A DNA stretch of 64,000 nt, taken from positions 1-64,000 of the forward strand of contig MU405390.1 of the NCBI GenBank assembly GCA_022836615.1. The letters are read 5' to 3'. The DNA is from Annulohypoxylon bovei var. microspora (taxonomy: Eukaryota > Ascomycota > Sordariomycetes > Xylariales > Hypoxylaceae). This document shows, piece after piece, positions 1 through 12,100 of this stretch. Position 1 is the first letter of the stretch. Each line of letters opens with the position of its first letter. A program made the position numbers and the translations under genes. A model generated the notes under the pieces. It was not told where the DNA came from. It worked only from the letters and a program-made list of their open reading frames with translations, and searched no databases.

Positions 1-596
1 TGATTAATGAATGAAGGAACGATTAGGATAATGCCGGACCATTTTTCGAAAAAATAATGATTATTAGCTCCCTGCCATTCCCGGTACGGTAGGTACCTAG
101 GTATACATCGTACTAAGAATAATGATACGTAAAAGAATGAAATGATAAAGGAGAAATAGTAACATGTGTGTGCGTAGCTGTATTAATACAAAATAGGGGG
201 GAGACATCCCACTTATATAAACTTTACTCCATTACCTACCCGCCGACCGGCCTCCTCCTATCCATACCCACTTTACCGGTCGATTACCCGGATTTTCGGG
301 TTACACTATATAGTTAATCGAGTCTTACTTGCCGTAATTTGGCTGCTAGAGAGCCTCCCGATCTCCAACTGCGTTGCTAACCTATGGGTAGGTCGTTTTG
401 CAACCTCAACCCGAGTTACTCTAGGCTCTAAATCATAGCGAGGATAAGTTAGCAAGTGACTTACCCTCGAACAGGAACTCTCATACCCCATCAACAAAAT
501 TTGACATAGGTAGGTATGTAATGTGTGTGTTCATGTATTTTTTACATTATTAAATAATTATTTACAAAAAGTTTCTTCCAAGATGCAGAACGCGCT
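1..596. other. Intergenic, no gene seen
   Basis: AT-rich spacer downstream of the lipase-like gene. The only recognisable structure is a copy of the palindromic intergenic word, GTAGGTACCTAGGTA at 89-103, and a weaker copy near 506-520. The short open frames here have no family features, splice partners or codon bias, so none is called. Confidence 0.6.
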
Positions 597-1508
597 TTAG
601 ATCGGAAGCCCCTTATCGCACGCAAACACGGCGTCGTTATTCTCTTCCAGCGCGTTTACGATCAAGCGCCAGACACTCTTATCCCACATCAGACCCGCGT
701 GTCCGACACTGTCATCGGGGCAGGTATCTTGGACGAACACGTTCTTCACCCCCGCCTCGTCGATCTCGCTGACGTCCGGCGACACCAGCGTGTCCGACTT
801 CGACATGATGACCGTGACCTTGTTGCCCGACTGCGCGATGCGGCCCGCCGCGTTCTTGAAATCGGTGTACACCGCGCCCCCCGTCATCATGTCGTCGCAG
901 GCGGGGCACCCGAGCGCATCCTGGACCACCTTGGCGAGGGCCCTCGTCACGTCGCCGCCGATATACCACAGGTCCGTGAAGCCGTAGTACTTCGCGCCGT
1001 GGATGGCGGGGCCCAGCGCCACGAGGTGCTCCACGATGTCCGAGATGCCGGGCTGCGTCATCGGCACGTAGATGGACTGGACGCCGCCCTCGGAGTGGCC
1101 GACGATGTCGACCTTCGGAGCGCCCGTCTTGTCCTTGACCTCCCTGACGAAGTCGGCGATGTCCTTCGCGGAGTCGGCCATCGGCCGCAGCCCGCCGATC
1201 CACGGCACCAGGGGCCAGGCGCCGTACGTCTGCGAGAAGGTGCAGTAGCCGCGGCGGTTGAGCTCGTACTGCAGCATGTTGAGGTCGACCTCGCGGCTCG
1301 CGGACAGCCCGTGCAGCATCACGACCGGGTTGCGCTCGCTCGTGCAGGAGAAGTCGTTGGCCGGCGCGCCGTACAGCTCGCTGAGCGTCAGGGCGGAGGG
1401 GATGCTGGTGTTGATGCTGGAGAGGTCGCGCTCGTCGATGCTTTTCGGCAGGGCATTGACGCTTAAGCGCCCGAGGGCCTGGGCGAGGAAGAAAGCTCCG
1501 CGTCTCAT
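597..1508 (-). CDS. Secreted lipase-like alpha/beta hydrolase (lipase class 2 type)
   Basis: Single-exon gene of 303 aa, probably an extracellular esterase or triacylglycerol lipase. The N-terminus (MRRGAFFLAQALGRLSVNA) looks like a short secretion signal, though it is only weakly hydrophobic. An oxyanion-type HG follows at residues 66-67 (VVMLHGLS). The nucleophile elbow GHSEGG places the catalytic Ser near 139, and SKSDTLVSP and VGHAGL supply likely Asp 239 and His 270. All three triad positions come in the right order, so the enzyme appears intact. Cysteine pairs (CPAC, TSC-type positions) fit an exported protein. This arrangement matches the fungal and bacterial EstA/lipase class 2 group; the substrate cannot be read from sequence. 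The coding DNA is very GC-rich, which creates long meaningless open frames on the opposite strand. Confidence 0.85.
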   Translation of the reverse strand: MRRGAFFLAQALGRLSVNALPKSIDERDLSSINTSIPSALTLSELYGAPANDFSCTSERNPVVMLHGLSASREVDLNMLQYELNRRGYCTFSQTYGAWPLVPWIGGLRPMADSAKDIADFVREVKDKTGAPKVDIVGHSEGGVQSIYVPMTQPGISDIVEHLVALGPAIHGAKYYGFTDLWYIGGDVTRALAKVVQDALGCPACDDMMTGGAVYTDFKNAAGRIAQSGNKVTVIMSKSDTLVSPDVSEIDEAGVKNVFVQDTCPDDSVGHAGLMWDKSVWRLIVNALEENNDAVFACDKGLPI

Positions 1509-2974
1509 GGTGAACGGCGATGTGGGTGGCTAGAGGCAAGACAGACGGTGCACAGGCTGGTGAACCATTCTCAATCTCGAAAGGACGACGCCTCCTTATA
1601 TCTATCGTGGGCAGATGCCATAAATAAATCCATTGTTGGATCCTCGAAATAGGTAAATGATTATGGCAAATTTCCTATCCCGGCAACGCCGTGGTCTCTC
1701 AGTTGCCCGAATGCGTAAGGGCATCCAGATATCACCCTTGCTTTTCATCAAAGTGCCGCAATCCTTTATTGGAGACATACACGAACGGCTAGCTGCGCCA
1801 CCCTATCGGCCGCTTCGGTTTGTACACGGCTCGGTGTAGCATCGTCGCGTTTACCGTCCAATCGGTGTCAGGATAGATGTCTCAATTCGACGTACGATCT
1901 CTACTCTTTCGGCCTCTACCTATTGGTCATGTTCCTCATGGTTTTCCATCCCTTGCGTACGGCGCACTATAGCTAAGGCGTGGCTTTAGTTGGCGTCCGC
2001 CCTCGGAGGGTCGTTTTCTTTCATTTATCAAGCCATCGACGTCATCCTAAATTGCCTTCTACAAATTCGCTAATATGCCTCGCATATCGAACCCTAATCC
2101 TAGACTCGTTCATATTAACAACACGGAGCTGCTTCGCGAGTTGTCAAATGCCAGCTGAACTTTGTCGTGAAGAAGCAGAATAGAGTTGAAAATAAATGGA
2201 GCATGTGCTGATATCACTGTGTGCTATTTTATCCCCTCATTATCTTATCAACATTTATTGCCAGCTATAGCGCGCGTAAGCAACCCAGGTAAGTGACCAA
2301 GGGGATAGCTTATAGCACAGTGCAATACAGTAACATTGATACTAATTCGCACATAGCCCCTTTATTTTGACACCCTTCGAGAGGATAGGATGCTCCACGA
2401 TAATTGGATAAAGGCTCAATTAAGGACCAAGCCTATGTATGTACATCAATAAATCGAAAACGTACAAAGATGTGCCGGTATGTAAGGAGATAATATACAC
2501 CGACAGTAGTTGGTAGTACAAAATCTGTGAGGGTTTCCTACTTTGCCCTCAAACCAACAATATGGTGGCCAGTTTGACAATGCTAGGCTAGGCATGATAA
2601 TTTTGCTGATCAAGCTTCGAGAGCAGAAAGACCACTATCATGGTATCTAGCACCGTGACAAATTTGATGTTGGTGACAAGGGAAATATCGAGATTTCCCA
2701 GGAAGAGGAATATGAATAATTCAATAACGTGTAACACCTGAGTATAGTTCATTCAAACCACCTCTCTCTCGGCCATTGATCCCACCTTGTCTCTCGGTAC
2801 CTATACCACAGGCCGTTAAATATCCCATGAGGCATGGTGACCAAGGCGAAACTTAAAGCCAAAATTTCCAAGTTGGAATATCACCATCCTCAGTTTTACC
2901 GAATCAAGGATAGCCATATTCTTTCGACTTCTATCAATGCCATTGGTTCTCATACACCTGGTGTATGAACCACT
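1509..2974. other. Intergenic, no gene seen
   Basis: About 1.5 kb between the lipase-like gene and the RRM-like gene. Its first part is the lipase promoter (the gene reads leftward). Open frames at 1657-1839 and 1980-2183 lack recognisable protein features. No RNA gene or repeat was recognised. Confidence 0.55.
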
Positions 2975-4090
2975 CTAAGCACACGGGTCAGAATCATACC
3001 GGATATTGACCTCCTTTTCCGAATATTGGCTGAGACGGATATACACCGCCTGTGCTTGAGCTCGGAAGCTACCAAACGCCCAGACGATTTCGTTTGACTG
3101 CTGGCCTTGTGTATACTCCATAGAGTCGGTGTCGAACCGAATATTCCATCGCTCTATGAGGAGCTGTGTAAGTTTCTCCGGATTAACTACCTCGGGATCC
3201 CCAGTGATTACCAAGACCCGAGACTGGCCGTCAACCGGCGCAGGTTTCGTCCGGACCCGGTGTCGAGAGATGGTGGTGGTGTAGCCACCAACCGTGAACG
3301 GGTGGATCATGTGCCGGAGTAAGAATAGGTTAGCTGCGGACGCAGTAAAGAACGTCAACGAAGCTGCTGATGTAGGTATGCTCGCCCTTGATCTTGTAGG
3401 TGAGTCATGGATCAAGGGCGGAACGATGTGTGTCGCATAAATAGGCCCAACGTCCCTGACCTCTTTTAGTAGGTCTGTGATAGTGCAATTCGGTGGCAAT
3501 TTTGCTATCCAGAGTCTACAATTCATCTCGTTAGGAATGTCTGCACTCCTATTCCGAGATAGGGCACGATTTCCACGATATCTCCGCGTGGAAGTATGCT
3601 CTCTCCTCTCCCCTAAGCGATGGAGTGTATTTAACTGAGAAGTAGCGGTATTGTCTGTACCACGCTTAGGTATGGGTTTCCGTGGTGTTCGGTTTATATC
3701 GTAGTCATCACAATATGGATTGACTAGATCTAGGATGTTGAGGAACGGATATATATCTTCTTGCGGTGGAAGTAGCTTGTCCTTATAGATACTAAAATCA
3801 TAGCTAGCGACCATTTCTGGAAGCTGAAATGCGTTACTGCTGATGAGATTTTTAGACGGTCCAAGACCAAGTTGCCGACGGTGTGAGTTTAAGGCCTCGC
3901 GCGAGATCCCGCCATCTCTAATAAATGGATGGATGATAACTGTTAGGAAAAGTTAGCCGATTCTAAATGATCGATCTTAGGATAACTAGCAGATATTTTA
4001 TAAATCATATTAGAAAAGTATATATAACTTACCATGTTCTATGTTAGAAAAATCAATGCTTTCACTAATATCAAAGGTCGAATCTTCCAT
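2975..4090 (-). CDS. RRM-like hypothetical protein
   Basis: Read as two exons, 4090-4033 and 3939-2975, giving 340 aa. The 93-nt intron has a GTAAGT donor and a CTAACAG acceptor, and the join keeps one continuous frame that extends the obvious 279-residue frame by 61 residues. The frame stays open for about 39 codons upstream of the ATG at 4090 without another ATG, so a further 5' exon is possible. The central region (from about residue 160) begins CRLWIAKLPPNCTITDLLKE and continues with a GPIYATHIVPP stretch. This looks like the first half of an RNA-recognition motif (RNP2-like strand, helix, strand). A second beta-rich region with VLVITGDPEVV follows. The function is not recognised; RNA binding is inferred from this resemblance alone. 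Confidence 0.6.
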
Positions 4091-6072
4091 TCCTGAGCGA
4101 TACTGTCGAGCAGGACTAGAAAATGGAATTCCAACTGAAATACCGGGAGTTGCGGATTCGAGAATTATTCTGAACCTCGGCGGTCGATGTTGACAGTAGA
4201 TTGATACTTAATGATGGTACCTCGAGTTGATAAGGTTGAGGATGATTTAATGTGCGATGTTCCAAGATTGGAAGAAAAGTTGGTCATTAAAAGAAATATA
4301 GATATCAAATCTAGCATAAAAGCCAAACGGTTAAATATTCTAGAGTTAGAAGTAGGCTCCAGTGAATAATTTGATGGCAGTTCATAATGTAGGAAATAAT
4401 ATTTTGGATTTGGAAGTAGGAATTGATTTGTATTTATGGGAAATCTAGAATGATTTAGTTATGTGTAGTGAGTCGTATGGAAATGTGTATTTCATCTATA
4501 TGTGGTCAAGGTTTGGAGTGATCGTGACACAGGAGAATCAAATACAATCCCAATGACTACGTACATTGAGTCTATTGCAGTTGCTTCTTCTTCTTAGAGC
4601 TATGTACAAACAATTAGAGTGACTACATGCCCTTCTTGCAAACGTTTTCCATATTTCTATCTAGTCATATATGGCTTATTCGGCTTGTTTCAGGGTCATC
4701 TGTAATACTACATAGGTAACTACAAACAAAGTATTAGCAATGTTTATGTGATTTTACTATATCACAGTTAATAATATCGGTTGAAGTCATCCATTGTTAA
4801 ATTCTAGTCATCAGTGATTGGGCCTAGAGTTAGTATTAATATCGCCTGATAACTCATAATCAGACGATAAAGTAACTTATCTGTACCTATTTCATTGTGA
4901 CAAGTGAGTACATTGTTGCTCACTCGTTCTTGTTAAGTATTTTCAGCATTGCCGGTTTAAAAGACTGAATGGCATTGGCACTTTTTATCGTACGTGTGTG
5001 ATCTTCTAGCTACCCCAGTGCCTCCATTCCGGGAGATTCTCACCGAGAAGCTAATAAAACAACATATTTACGACCTTGCCATCGCTCAAGTCAACGTACA
5101 AACATAGTCTAATCTATCTACGTTACACGAGTAAATTGAAAGTTATGTCGTGAATATTCGTTACAAAAGAAGAAGTTAATTATTAGGTACCTAGGTAGTG
5201 ATAAGATAATTTGAGGGCCATAAAGAGCAACGTCAAGTGTAAAAAAGAGAATACCTATCATGGTGGATCTGTCCAACTCATATGCTAGTCTAAGCAACCA
5301 ATAATGTGTATGTAAGCACTACAATGGCTCTAGAATGTAGAATTACCGGGTCTAGTACCCCATTGCGGCTGCATTCTGATCCTTCGCCAAGAAGTTGGAA
5401 TTGTATCCACAACCCTATAGACGCTATATGCATGATCATATACGCCTAGAACATACACCCCAGCCAGAGCCTATAGGACTTTCACTGAAGTAGAGGTAGA
5501 TAGGCATCCTGGTCGTCCTTCTTCGTGGGATGAACCCCAAGGTCCCTCTACCTTCGTTCCTATACTCCCTGCCTAGGTAGGTAAGTCTAATAACTCGTAT
5601 AGAAAGATAGTAGCCTATCCGTAGAGATAGTGCTGCTTCACATGTGATGCTAAATGTCGATATACGATTGGGAACCTAGGTAATTTCGAACCTCAAGATA
5701 TCGAATTGATAGACGGTTGCCCATGTATTGAGAGCACAGCCTGCAGGAGAAAGTGGATATCGCATTGGCTGCCTGGCGGAGGCAACCAATCATCGTATGC
5801 TTCACTCCGCCTGATATGTAGGCTAGGGGTCGTCCTGTCTCTTTCGTATGTCGAACCCTGGTACAGCCAATCGCCATATAGACACTTGTTCCAGTCAAAT
5901 TATGGGTGCATCGTCTCCCAGCATGGGGGATGCTTGGAGATCTAGGACTTTTAGCTATATAACTATGGAATGTCCTTCCTTTATCCTGCTTAACAACCTA
6001 GATGCCAATTCTTACAACACCTACTCACGCCGTATAGTTAATCCGCCCGAACTATACTATCTATAGTCCACC
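4091..6072. other. Intergenic, no gene seen
   Basis: Two kilobases of AT-rich DNA between the divergent RRM-like and AAA ATPase genes, presumably holding both promoters. Copies of the palindromic word occur at 5184-5198, 5571-5585 and 5673-5683. The open frames at 5650-6066 overlap on both strands and have no protein-like features. Confidence 0.55.
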
Positions 6073-8429
6073 ATGTCTTCAGACGCAGTAAGTGTGTCTT
6101 CTTTTGAATGAGCTCAACCCATTATCAAGTCAAATCACACAGTCCTGAGGGCCTTTAATGCATGTAGCCATGCTAACACGTCTTTAGCTTGACCAAGCAC
6201 CGGGTTCCCAGGTACCAACCCAGGAGACCCAGGAGACCCAGGAGACCCAGTCCTGCCCAGAAACCCAGGAACCACAGGAACCTAAGGAATCTGAGGAACT
6301 TAAGGAATCTGAGGAGTCCAAGGAATCCGAGGAGTCCAAGAAAGACAATGAAATACCAAAAGACGCGCCCAAAGAGATGACGTGCGAGCTGGCCCTCCTC
6401 GACAGGAAGTACGACTCGGACGGGCACAGGGTCTACAGCAAGCGCAAGTCGCGCGACGACGACGGCGCCGCGAGCTGGTGGAAGCTGTACGTGCTGACGG
6501 AGACGCGGCACTACCACTCGGACGGGGAGTACAAGTGCACGCGCCTGCACGTGAACCCGCAGCCGCTGAAGCAGCTGCTCGAGGACGTCATCGTCGGCTT
6601 CCCCTACGACCCCATCGACGCCCAGCAGGACGTCGAGTTCGACCTCCCGGCCTACTGCCTGTTCTTCTACCGGCAGAAGCTGGAGGAGGTCGGGAACGAG
6701 CGCTTCGGGGAGGACGAGGCGTCGCGGGGCCACCTGAGGCTGCTCCTGGACTGGATCGACAAGGTGCACGAGGAGTCGTTCAAGGCCGCCCGCCGCTTCC
6801 ACAGCAGCGACCAGCGGCCCATCAGCTACGAGTACCTGTGGACGGCGTTCCGGCCCGGCAGCCTCGTGTACACGAAGATCCAGGGGCAGCCGCGCGCCTT
6901 CCAGCTGCGCGGGTTCTGGTACGAGAACGACGACGAGCCGTGCCTGGCCATCCGCGTGCAGTTCATCGACTACGACGGCGAGAAGTTCGGCACCCGCAAG
7001 GACATATTCCGCATCCCCAAGTACTCCGGCGTCATGCGCTGCGAGGACCTGAACATCATCCCGCTGGACTTCCACTCCGACGTCGCCTCCATGCGCTCGC
7101 GACTCCTCGAGCGCGGCCGCCAGTTCCAGAGCCTGGTCGGCTCGCACTTCAAGCAGTACTCCGGCGTGGCCCTCAAGAAGAACGGGTCTAAGTACGAGCG
7201 CCACAGCGTATCGGGACGTGTCGTGGTCGACTGCAAGAACTACCAGCGGTTCGAGCCAGACGATGACTTCGAGCTCGAAGACCTCCCTCGGACCGAAGCT
7301 GCCAAGAGGCAGCGCACTTTACGGCGTTACAACGAAGGCGTTGACACTAGCGACAAGGAGATCTTCGACGAGCTGACAGAGGAGGATCTGCTGATCACGA
7401 GCGCGATGGTGCGCGGGTTCGCGTGGTCGGCCAAGAAGTTCCTGGAGTTCTTTGTCGAGAACCTATCCCCTATTAAGTGGGACGAGACGTGTTTCAGCCA
7501 GTTGGTGTTGAACCCGACAACGAAGAAGACGGTTCAGGCGAGTATGTAATACCGAACTTCCCAATTAAGCCGACTGATGAGTTATTGCCCCTGAGAAGTG
7601 CTCAATACTCTTAAAACTCTTTCCTAAAGATGAAATCACTAACTCTCGTTGTTATAGTGGTCTCGACGCACGCACTCCGCGGCCAGGATGGACCCGGGAT
7701 CGACGATATTGTCGAGGGCAAGGGGAGGGGGCTGGTGATGGTGCTCCATGGCCCTCCTGGCGTCGGAAAGACGTTGACGGCTGAGTGTGTTTCAGAGGCG
7801 GTGCATCGACCTCTCTACATGGTTTCTGCTGGAGATTTGGGCACCGATAGCTACTACCTAGAGACTAAGCTAGGATGTATCATGGACATCGCTACAACCT
7901 GGGGAGCGGTGTTGTTGATCGACGAAGCTGATGTGTTCCTTGAGCGCCGAAGCTTACATGACATACACCGAAACGCGATGGTGACAGTTTTCCTGAGAGT
8001 CCTTGAGTGTATGTGATCCCCTAAACTAGGAGAAGGCCTCATACTAGGACATGAAAGCTAACATTATGGCCAGACTACCGCGGTATCCTTTTCCTCACAA
8101 CGAACCGCGTGGGTACATTCGACGATGCTTTTACAAGCCGTATCCACGTCCCTCTCCGATACACAAACCTGAGCGAGCCTTCTCGCAAAAAGATTTGGCA
8201 AAACTTCTGTAGCCGCGTTCCAGGTGGCGTGGACATCAGCGATAAGGACTTGAATGTCTTAGCTAAACCCGAGCTCAACGGCCGCCAGATTAAGAACATT
8301 GTCAAGGCTGCTGAGAGCTTGGCAGCATTTGAGGGACGCAAACTTGATGCTGCCGCTCTTCAGTCCTTTACTAAAGTTCAGGGCGAGTTTGAACGGGACT
8401 GGATGGGGTTTGTTGATGTTGTCGAGTAA
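6073..8429 (+). CDS. AAA+ ATPase with DUF7025-type N-terminal region
   Basis: Four exons: 6073-6087, 6188-7541, 7658-8008 and 8074-8429, for 691 aa. The introns are 100, 116 and 65 nt and all junctions are phase-consistent. Exon 1 codes only MSSDA. A low-complexity TQE and KESEE tract follows, then an N-terminal domain with FRPGSLVYTKI and a repeated aromatic/acidic pattern typical of fungal DUF7025 proteins. The C-terminal AAA module has Walker A GPPGVGKT (near 488), Walker B LLIDEAD (near 541), a sensor-like LFLTTNRVGTFDDAF and an arginine-bearing SRIHVPLRY, then a helical lid ending in VDVVE. All key ATPase residues are present. The family is an abundant, poorly characterised group of filamentous fungi; the substrate is unknown. 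The stretch from 6377 to about 7240 is strikingly GC-rich while the ATPase part is not. Confidence 0.88.
6218..6250 (+). repeat. 9-nt tandem repeat coding (TQE)n
   Basis: ACCCAGGAG is repeated three times plus a partial copy in exon 2 of the AAA ATPase gene. It codes Thr-Gln-Glu units just after the tiny first exon. Confidence 0.85.
6284..6337 (+). repeat. 18-nt imperfect repeat coding KESEE(L/S)
   Basis: Three 18-nt units code KESEEL, KESEES and KESEES in the acidic linker of the AAA ATPase. The copies differ at synonymous and near-synonymous sites, so this is an old or selected expansion rather than a fresh slippage product. Confidence 0.8.
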
Positions 8430-9180
8430 GTGCAGATATGAATGGTCTATTTGGTTATTTTAGTCAGTAATCTATAGTGATGCTCTATTTCTAGAGCAGG
8501 ATGATATTAATTGAATTAATTACGCCGAGTTAAAATCACTTTGTGGGCACCTTGAAAGTGGTTTGATGTGTGTGTAACGCGTGCTAAACAATCCTATTGG
8601 TCAAAATCCTTTCGTATCAGTCTCAAATGTGTGGCGTCGCAAACGAAAAAGCCCGCTACAGGTATAGAAACAAACGAAACAAACCCCTTATATATTGATG
8701 GTTATGAAAATCGAATAGACGATGCGAACGAACTTTAATTCTATCTGCATTATCGGTGTCAGCATACTAACCGACATCCTCATTATTTGTGAGCTCTTCA
8801 CTATCAACGGGCAGATCATTCCCCAGGGGGGTCTCTGAAGAGATCGGCGGGATGAAAGACCAGCTATTTAACACGCGTGATGACGTGAGCTTAGAGATCC
8901 CAAATACGGCAAATGGAAAGCTTAAGCGGTGGCAGAGAGCCACGTTTGGGAGCCCAACCGTGCTATATCCGGGAGGAAGGCTTACGCATGGTGATAAGAT
9001 GAGAACATATCGCATCGATAATGTAGTTTTTAAGGTCTGATGTTTTTCAGTATATCAAAATCATTCGTGTCTCATATTCTAAACTCACGCCGTATCCTTT
9101 ATATAGAGACCAGCCGAGCCGGACCTGAGAAATGAGGGTCCGTTGTACCTCCAGCTACATTGTTGAATGGTGGCATAGGT
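8430..9180. other. Intergenic between convergent genes
   Basis: About 750 bp between the 3' ends of the AAA ATPase and the M16C peptidase genes. Overlapping frames at 8767-9040 exist on both strands, but neither has a recognisable motif or splice partner. I see no gene here. Confidence 0.5.
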
Positions 9181-12100
9181 TTACTCCTCCTCCGACTCTT
9201 CGGAACCTTCCGAGCCCTCGTCATCCTCATCCTCATCATCATCTTCATCGTTCTCGCCATTTTCTTCACCCTCCGGAGCCTCTAGGCCGTAATCGCCAGA
9301 GAAGTCAGATAGTTGCTTAACCTCTGTTTTGTACCCCATCGCCTGAAATTCTTGCTCTATTTTCTATATGTTTTGGTTAATATTATACAACAGAATTTTA
9401 CGATGACTAGAGTTAACTCACCTCTGTCATTGCGTGTGCGCAACAAACAACAACATTACTCTTCCCGGGCTCGAATAAAGGAAGGAGAAATGTCTTCATA
9501 GCATGCTTGATGTCTTCGACGGTCACGGTTCTTACCTCCGCAAGCATTTTAGTATTATATTCAGGTTCAAGCCCTCTTACAACACCATTGATGTAGTTCT
9601 GCACGGCTGCAGTAGCCATGGTAGCCTGTTCGTCTGCTAGGGTCATCACTAGCTGGCTGATTGCGCCCTCGATCATAGGCTTTTCAAAAGCGACACTGCC
9701 ATCCACTAGCGCTGTGATGGCATCGCGAGCTGCAGCTATTGCCTTTGATGCTAGAGGAGATCTGTACACCTTAAAGTGCAAGTACCCTCCATCTAACTCT
9801 TTCGCAAAGTAGGCACCATACGCCAAGCCATTTCCGCGAACGGCATTCCATAATGTCCCCTCGACAGTCTCCAGATATTGCATAGCAACTAGGAGAGCGG
9901 GCACCGCTGGATCAGAGAATGAGGTCAGACCCTTGCCCGAACTGATAGAGTAAGAGCTGTCAATTGCCCTCATCGGAACAATTGTTGCGCCAACGGAGCC
10001 AGGATTGCGCCCTTCGTCATTCAGAAGAGTGTAAGGCTTTACGATGGGAACGATGGCATCGGCGTTCTTCTTGAGTGATTCGGAGAGTATGTCCCAAGTT
10101 TTAACAGGGTTTGGCAGCTTCGAGTTTGAGATATCAGCTGTAACTAGGATGCGGAGGTTGTCAGGAGTAAAGAGGGACTTTCGAAGTTGCTCGAAGCGTG
10201 ACAATACCGCATTTGGATCCTTCTCGAGGAGCTTCTTGAGTCGTTTAAGATACACCGCCTTGACAAGGGTACGCTTTGCCACTAGTAGGGACGAAGGGTC
10301 GTTATGAATAGCGATTTCCACCTCATTGGACATGACTCTGCCGTCGCGTTTCGCCTCTGGTACATCGGCCAATTGCTTAGCGATGCCGGCCTTCAAGCGA
10401 GTAATGTCAAAGATGCTGTCGAACATCATCCTACGGATCCATTCGACAGTTGTGGCATACTTCTCTGGTTCGACTTGGAAACGGATGAGGATGCTTTCCG
10501 AATCGCCAAACTTGTTGCCTGCATCTAAAGTATAACTCACGGTATCCTTCTCTAGTTCCATAACAACTTGCTCGAACGATAAGATATCATCCCCGCATCG
10601 GATAGGAGTGTTGAAGAAGTTATCGCTAAATATCGATAGTAGAGGCTTGAGCTCGGTAGGAACCTTGGAAGTACCGACATGGACTGCGATATGCACGAAG
10701 TTGGTCCTAACATCTTCAAACTGCATAAAAAGAGACGAGGGAGACGAGGTCTTGTCGATGATCTTCTGCACGGGGGTTTCGTGGATGCCAAGTTTCCGAG
10801 CCAAACCAGATCGCGCAGTATGGGACTCGATGAAGTGAATTGACTCGACAGGAGGCACTTCCCATTTTTCGAGTAGTGAAGCCGGGATCTCAACCTCATT
10901 CTGCTTCTTAGCTTCATCAACTTTCTTGGCCAATTTCTCTAACCCTTCGGGGCCCAACTCTTGTTTCCTTTTTTCAATCCTCGCCATTTCGTCCTCTTTT
11001 AGCTTTGTTGCCAATTCTAGAGAGGGTTTTCCAAGAATTGAAACATGATGGGCGTCAGAAATCCACGTTCTGAGAAAAGACCGCCACTGCTCATCGGTCC
11101 ACTTCTCTAGTTGGTCGTATTCACTAAGACCCCCGAGTTGCTTTAGGGTCGAGCCATCTCGGCTACCAAAGAGGTAGTCTGTAACGATATTAAGCGCGTA
11201 GAATTGCTCGGACTCTTCCGCCTGAGCCTTCACCTGCCGACGTTCCCTCTGGATGCACTCGTTCATGTAGGCCATGTCTAATGGCTTAGAGGCAACTTCC
11301 TTCAGCAAAGATATCAGACGTTTTTCAACGAATTCTAACTTTTCCGTAGCAACGCCGGTCGGCTGAAGCCATATCACACTATTTGGTCGAGTATCCACTA
11401 GGTATGAGATAGAACTAGCAAGCTCTTCTTTCTCAACCATGATATTCTCTAAAACTGCGACAGAAGATCCGCTTAGATATGTTAAGAGAATATTCAAAGC
11501 AGCTGACTCAATAACATCTGTGCAATTAGGCCCGAAAAACCCGACAACCATGTCGCCGGTGGACTCGTCTTCTTCCGGAAACTCAACCGTCTCAACAACC
11601 GTTTTCTTGAGGGGAGGTGGTTGCGCGGATTCTATCCACGGTCGTTTGAATGGGGCATTCAGAGGGGGGATATCATCCTTGACACTTTCCTCAAATTGAT
11701 CCATTATAGAAAGAAGATGATCATGGTTAACCTCGCCAATGATAATAACACACATATTCCGTGGTTGATACATGGCCCTGTGGAAATCACGTATCCTCTC
11801 CGGGGTTAGAACTCGGAGAGCTTCCATCATACCGCCTGTCTCGTATCGAAACCCGACATTCTCTGGGTAGAGAAGGCGCCGAGCTCTAATGTCCATAAGC
11901 TCTCCGCTCGTGTACTGTACGCCTTGCATCTCCGAGTAGACAACACCGGCATCGTTGCCTTCGCCATTGATATGATGGACCTCGGTCAGACACGCCGCAT
12001 CCGTTATAGTAGGTACGATAAGATGTTCAAGGTAGACGGGTAGAATCTGGGCGAAGCCTTCCCATCCAGCAGTCTCAAGAGTGTAAGCCGTCTGGTCGGT

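Noticed and set aside
699..1539. Long frames opposite and overlapping the lipase gene (255 and 275 residues)
   Set aside because: They are shadows of a GC-rich coding region: rich in Arg, Ala and His, no motifs, and the lipase frame carries a full catalytic triad.
6173..7204. 343-residue minus-strand frame and a 269-residue plus-strand frame over the AAA ATPase gene
   Set aside because: Composition is that of GC-rich antisense DNA (Val, Leu, Glu and Arg runs), and the DUF7025 frame is continuous with the AAA exons.
8767..9040. Overlapping 82- and 83-residue frames on opposite strands
   Set aside because: Neither has motifs, splice partners or clear codon bias; they lie between two convergent 3' ends.
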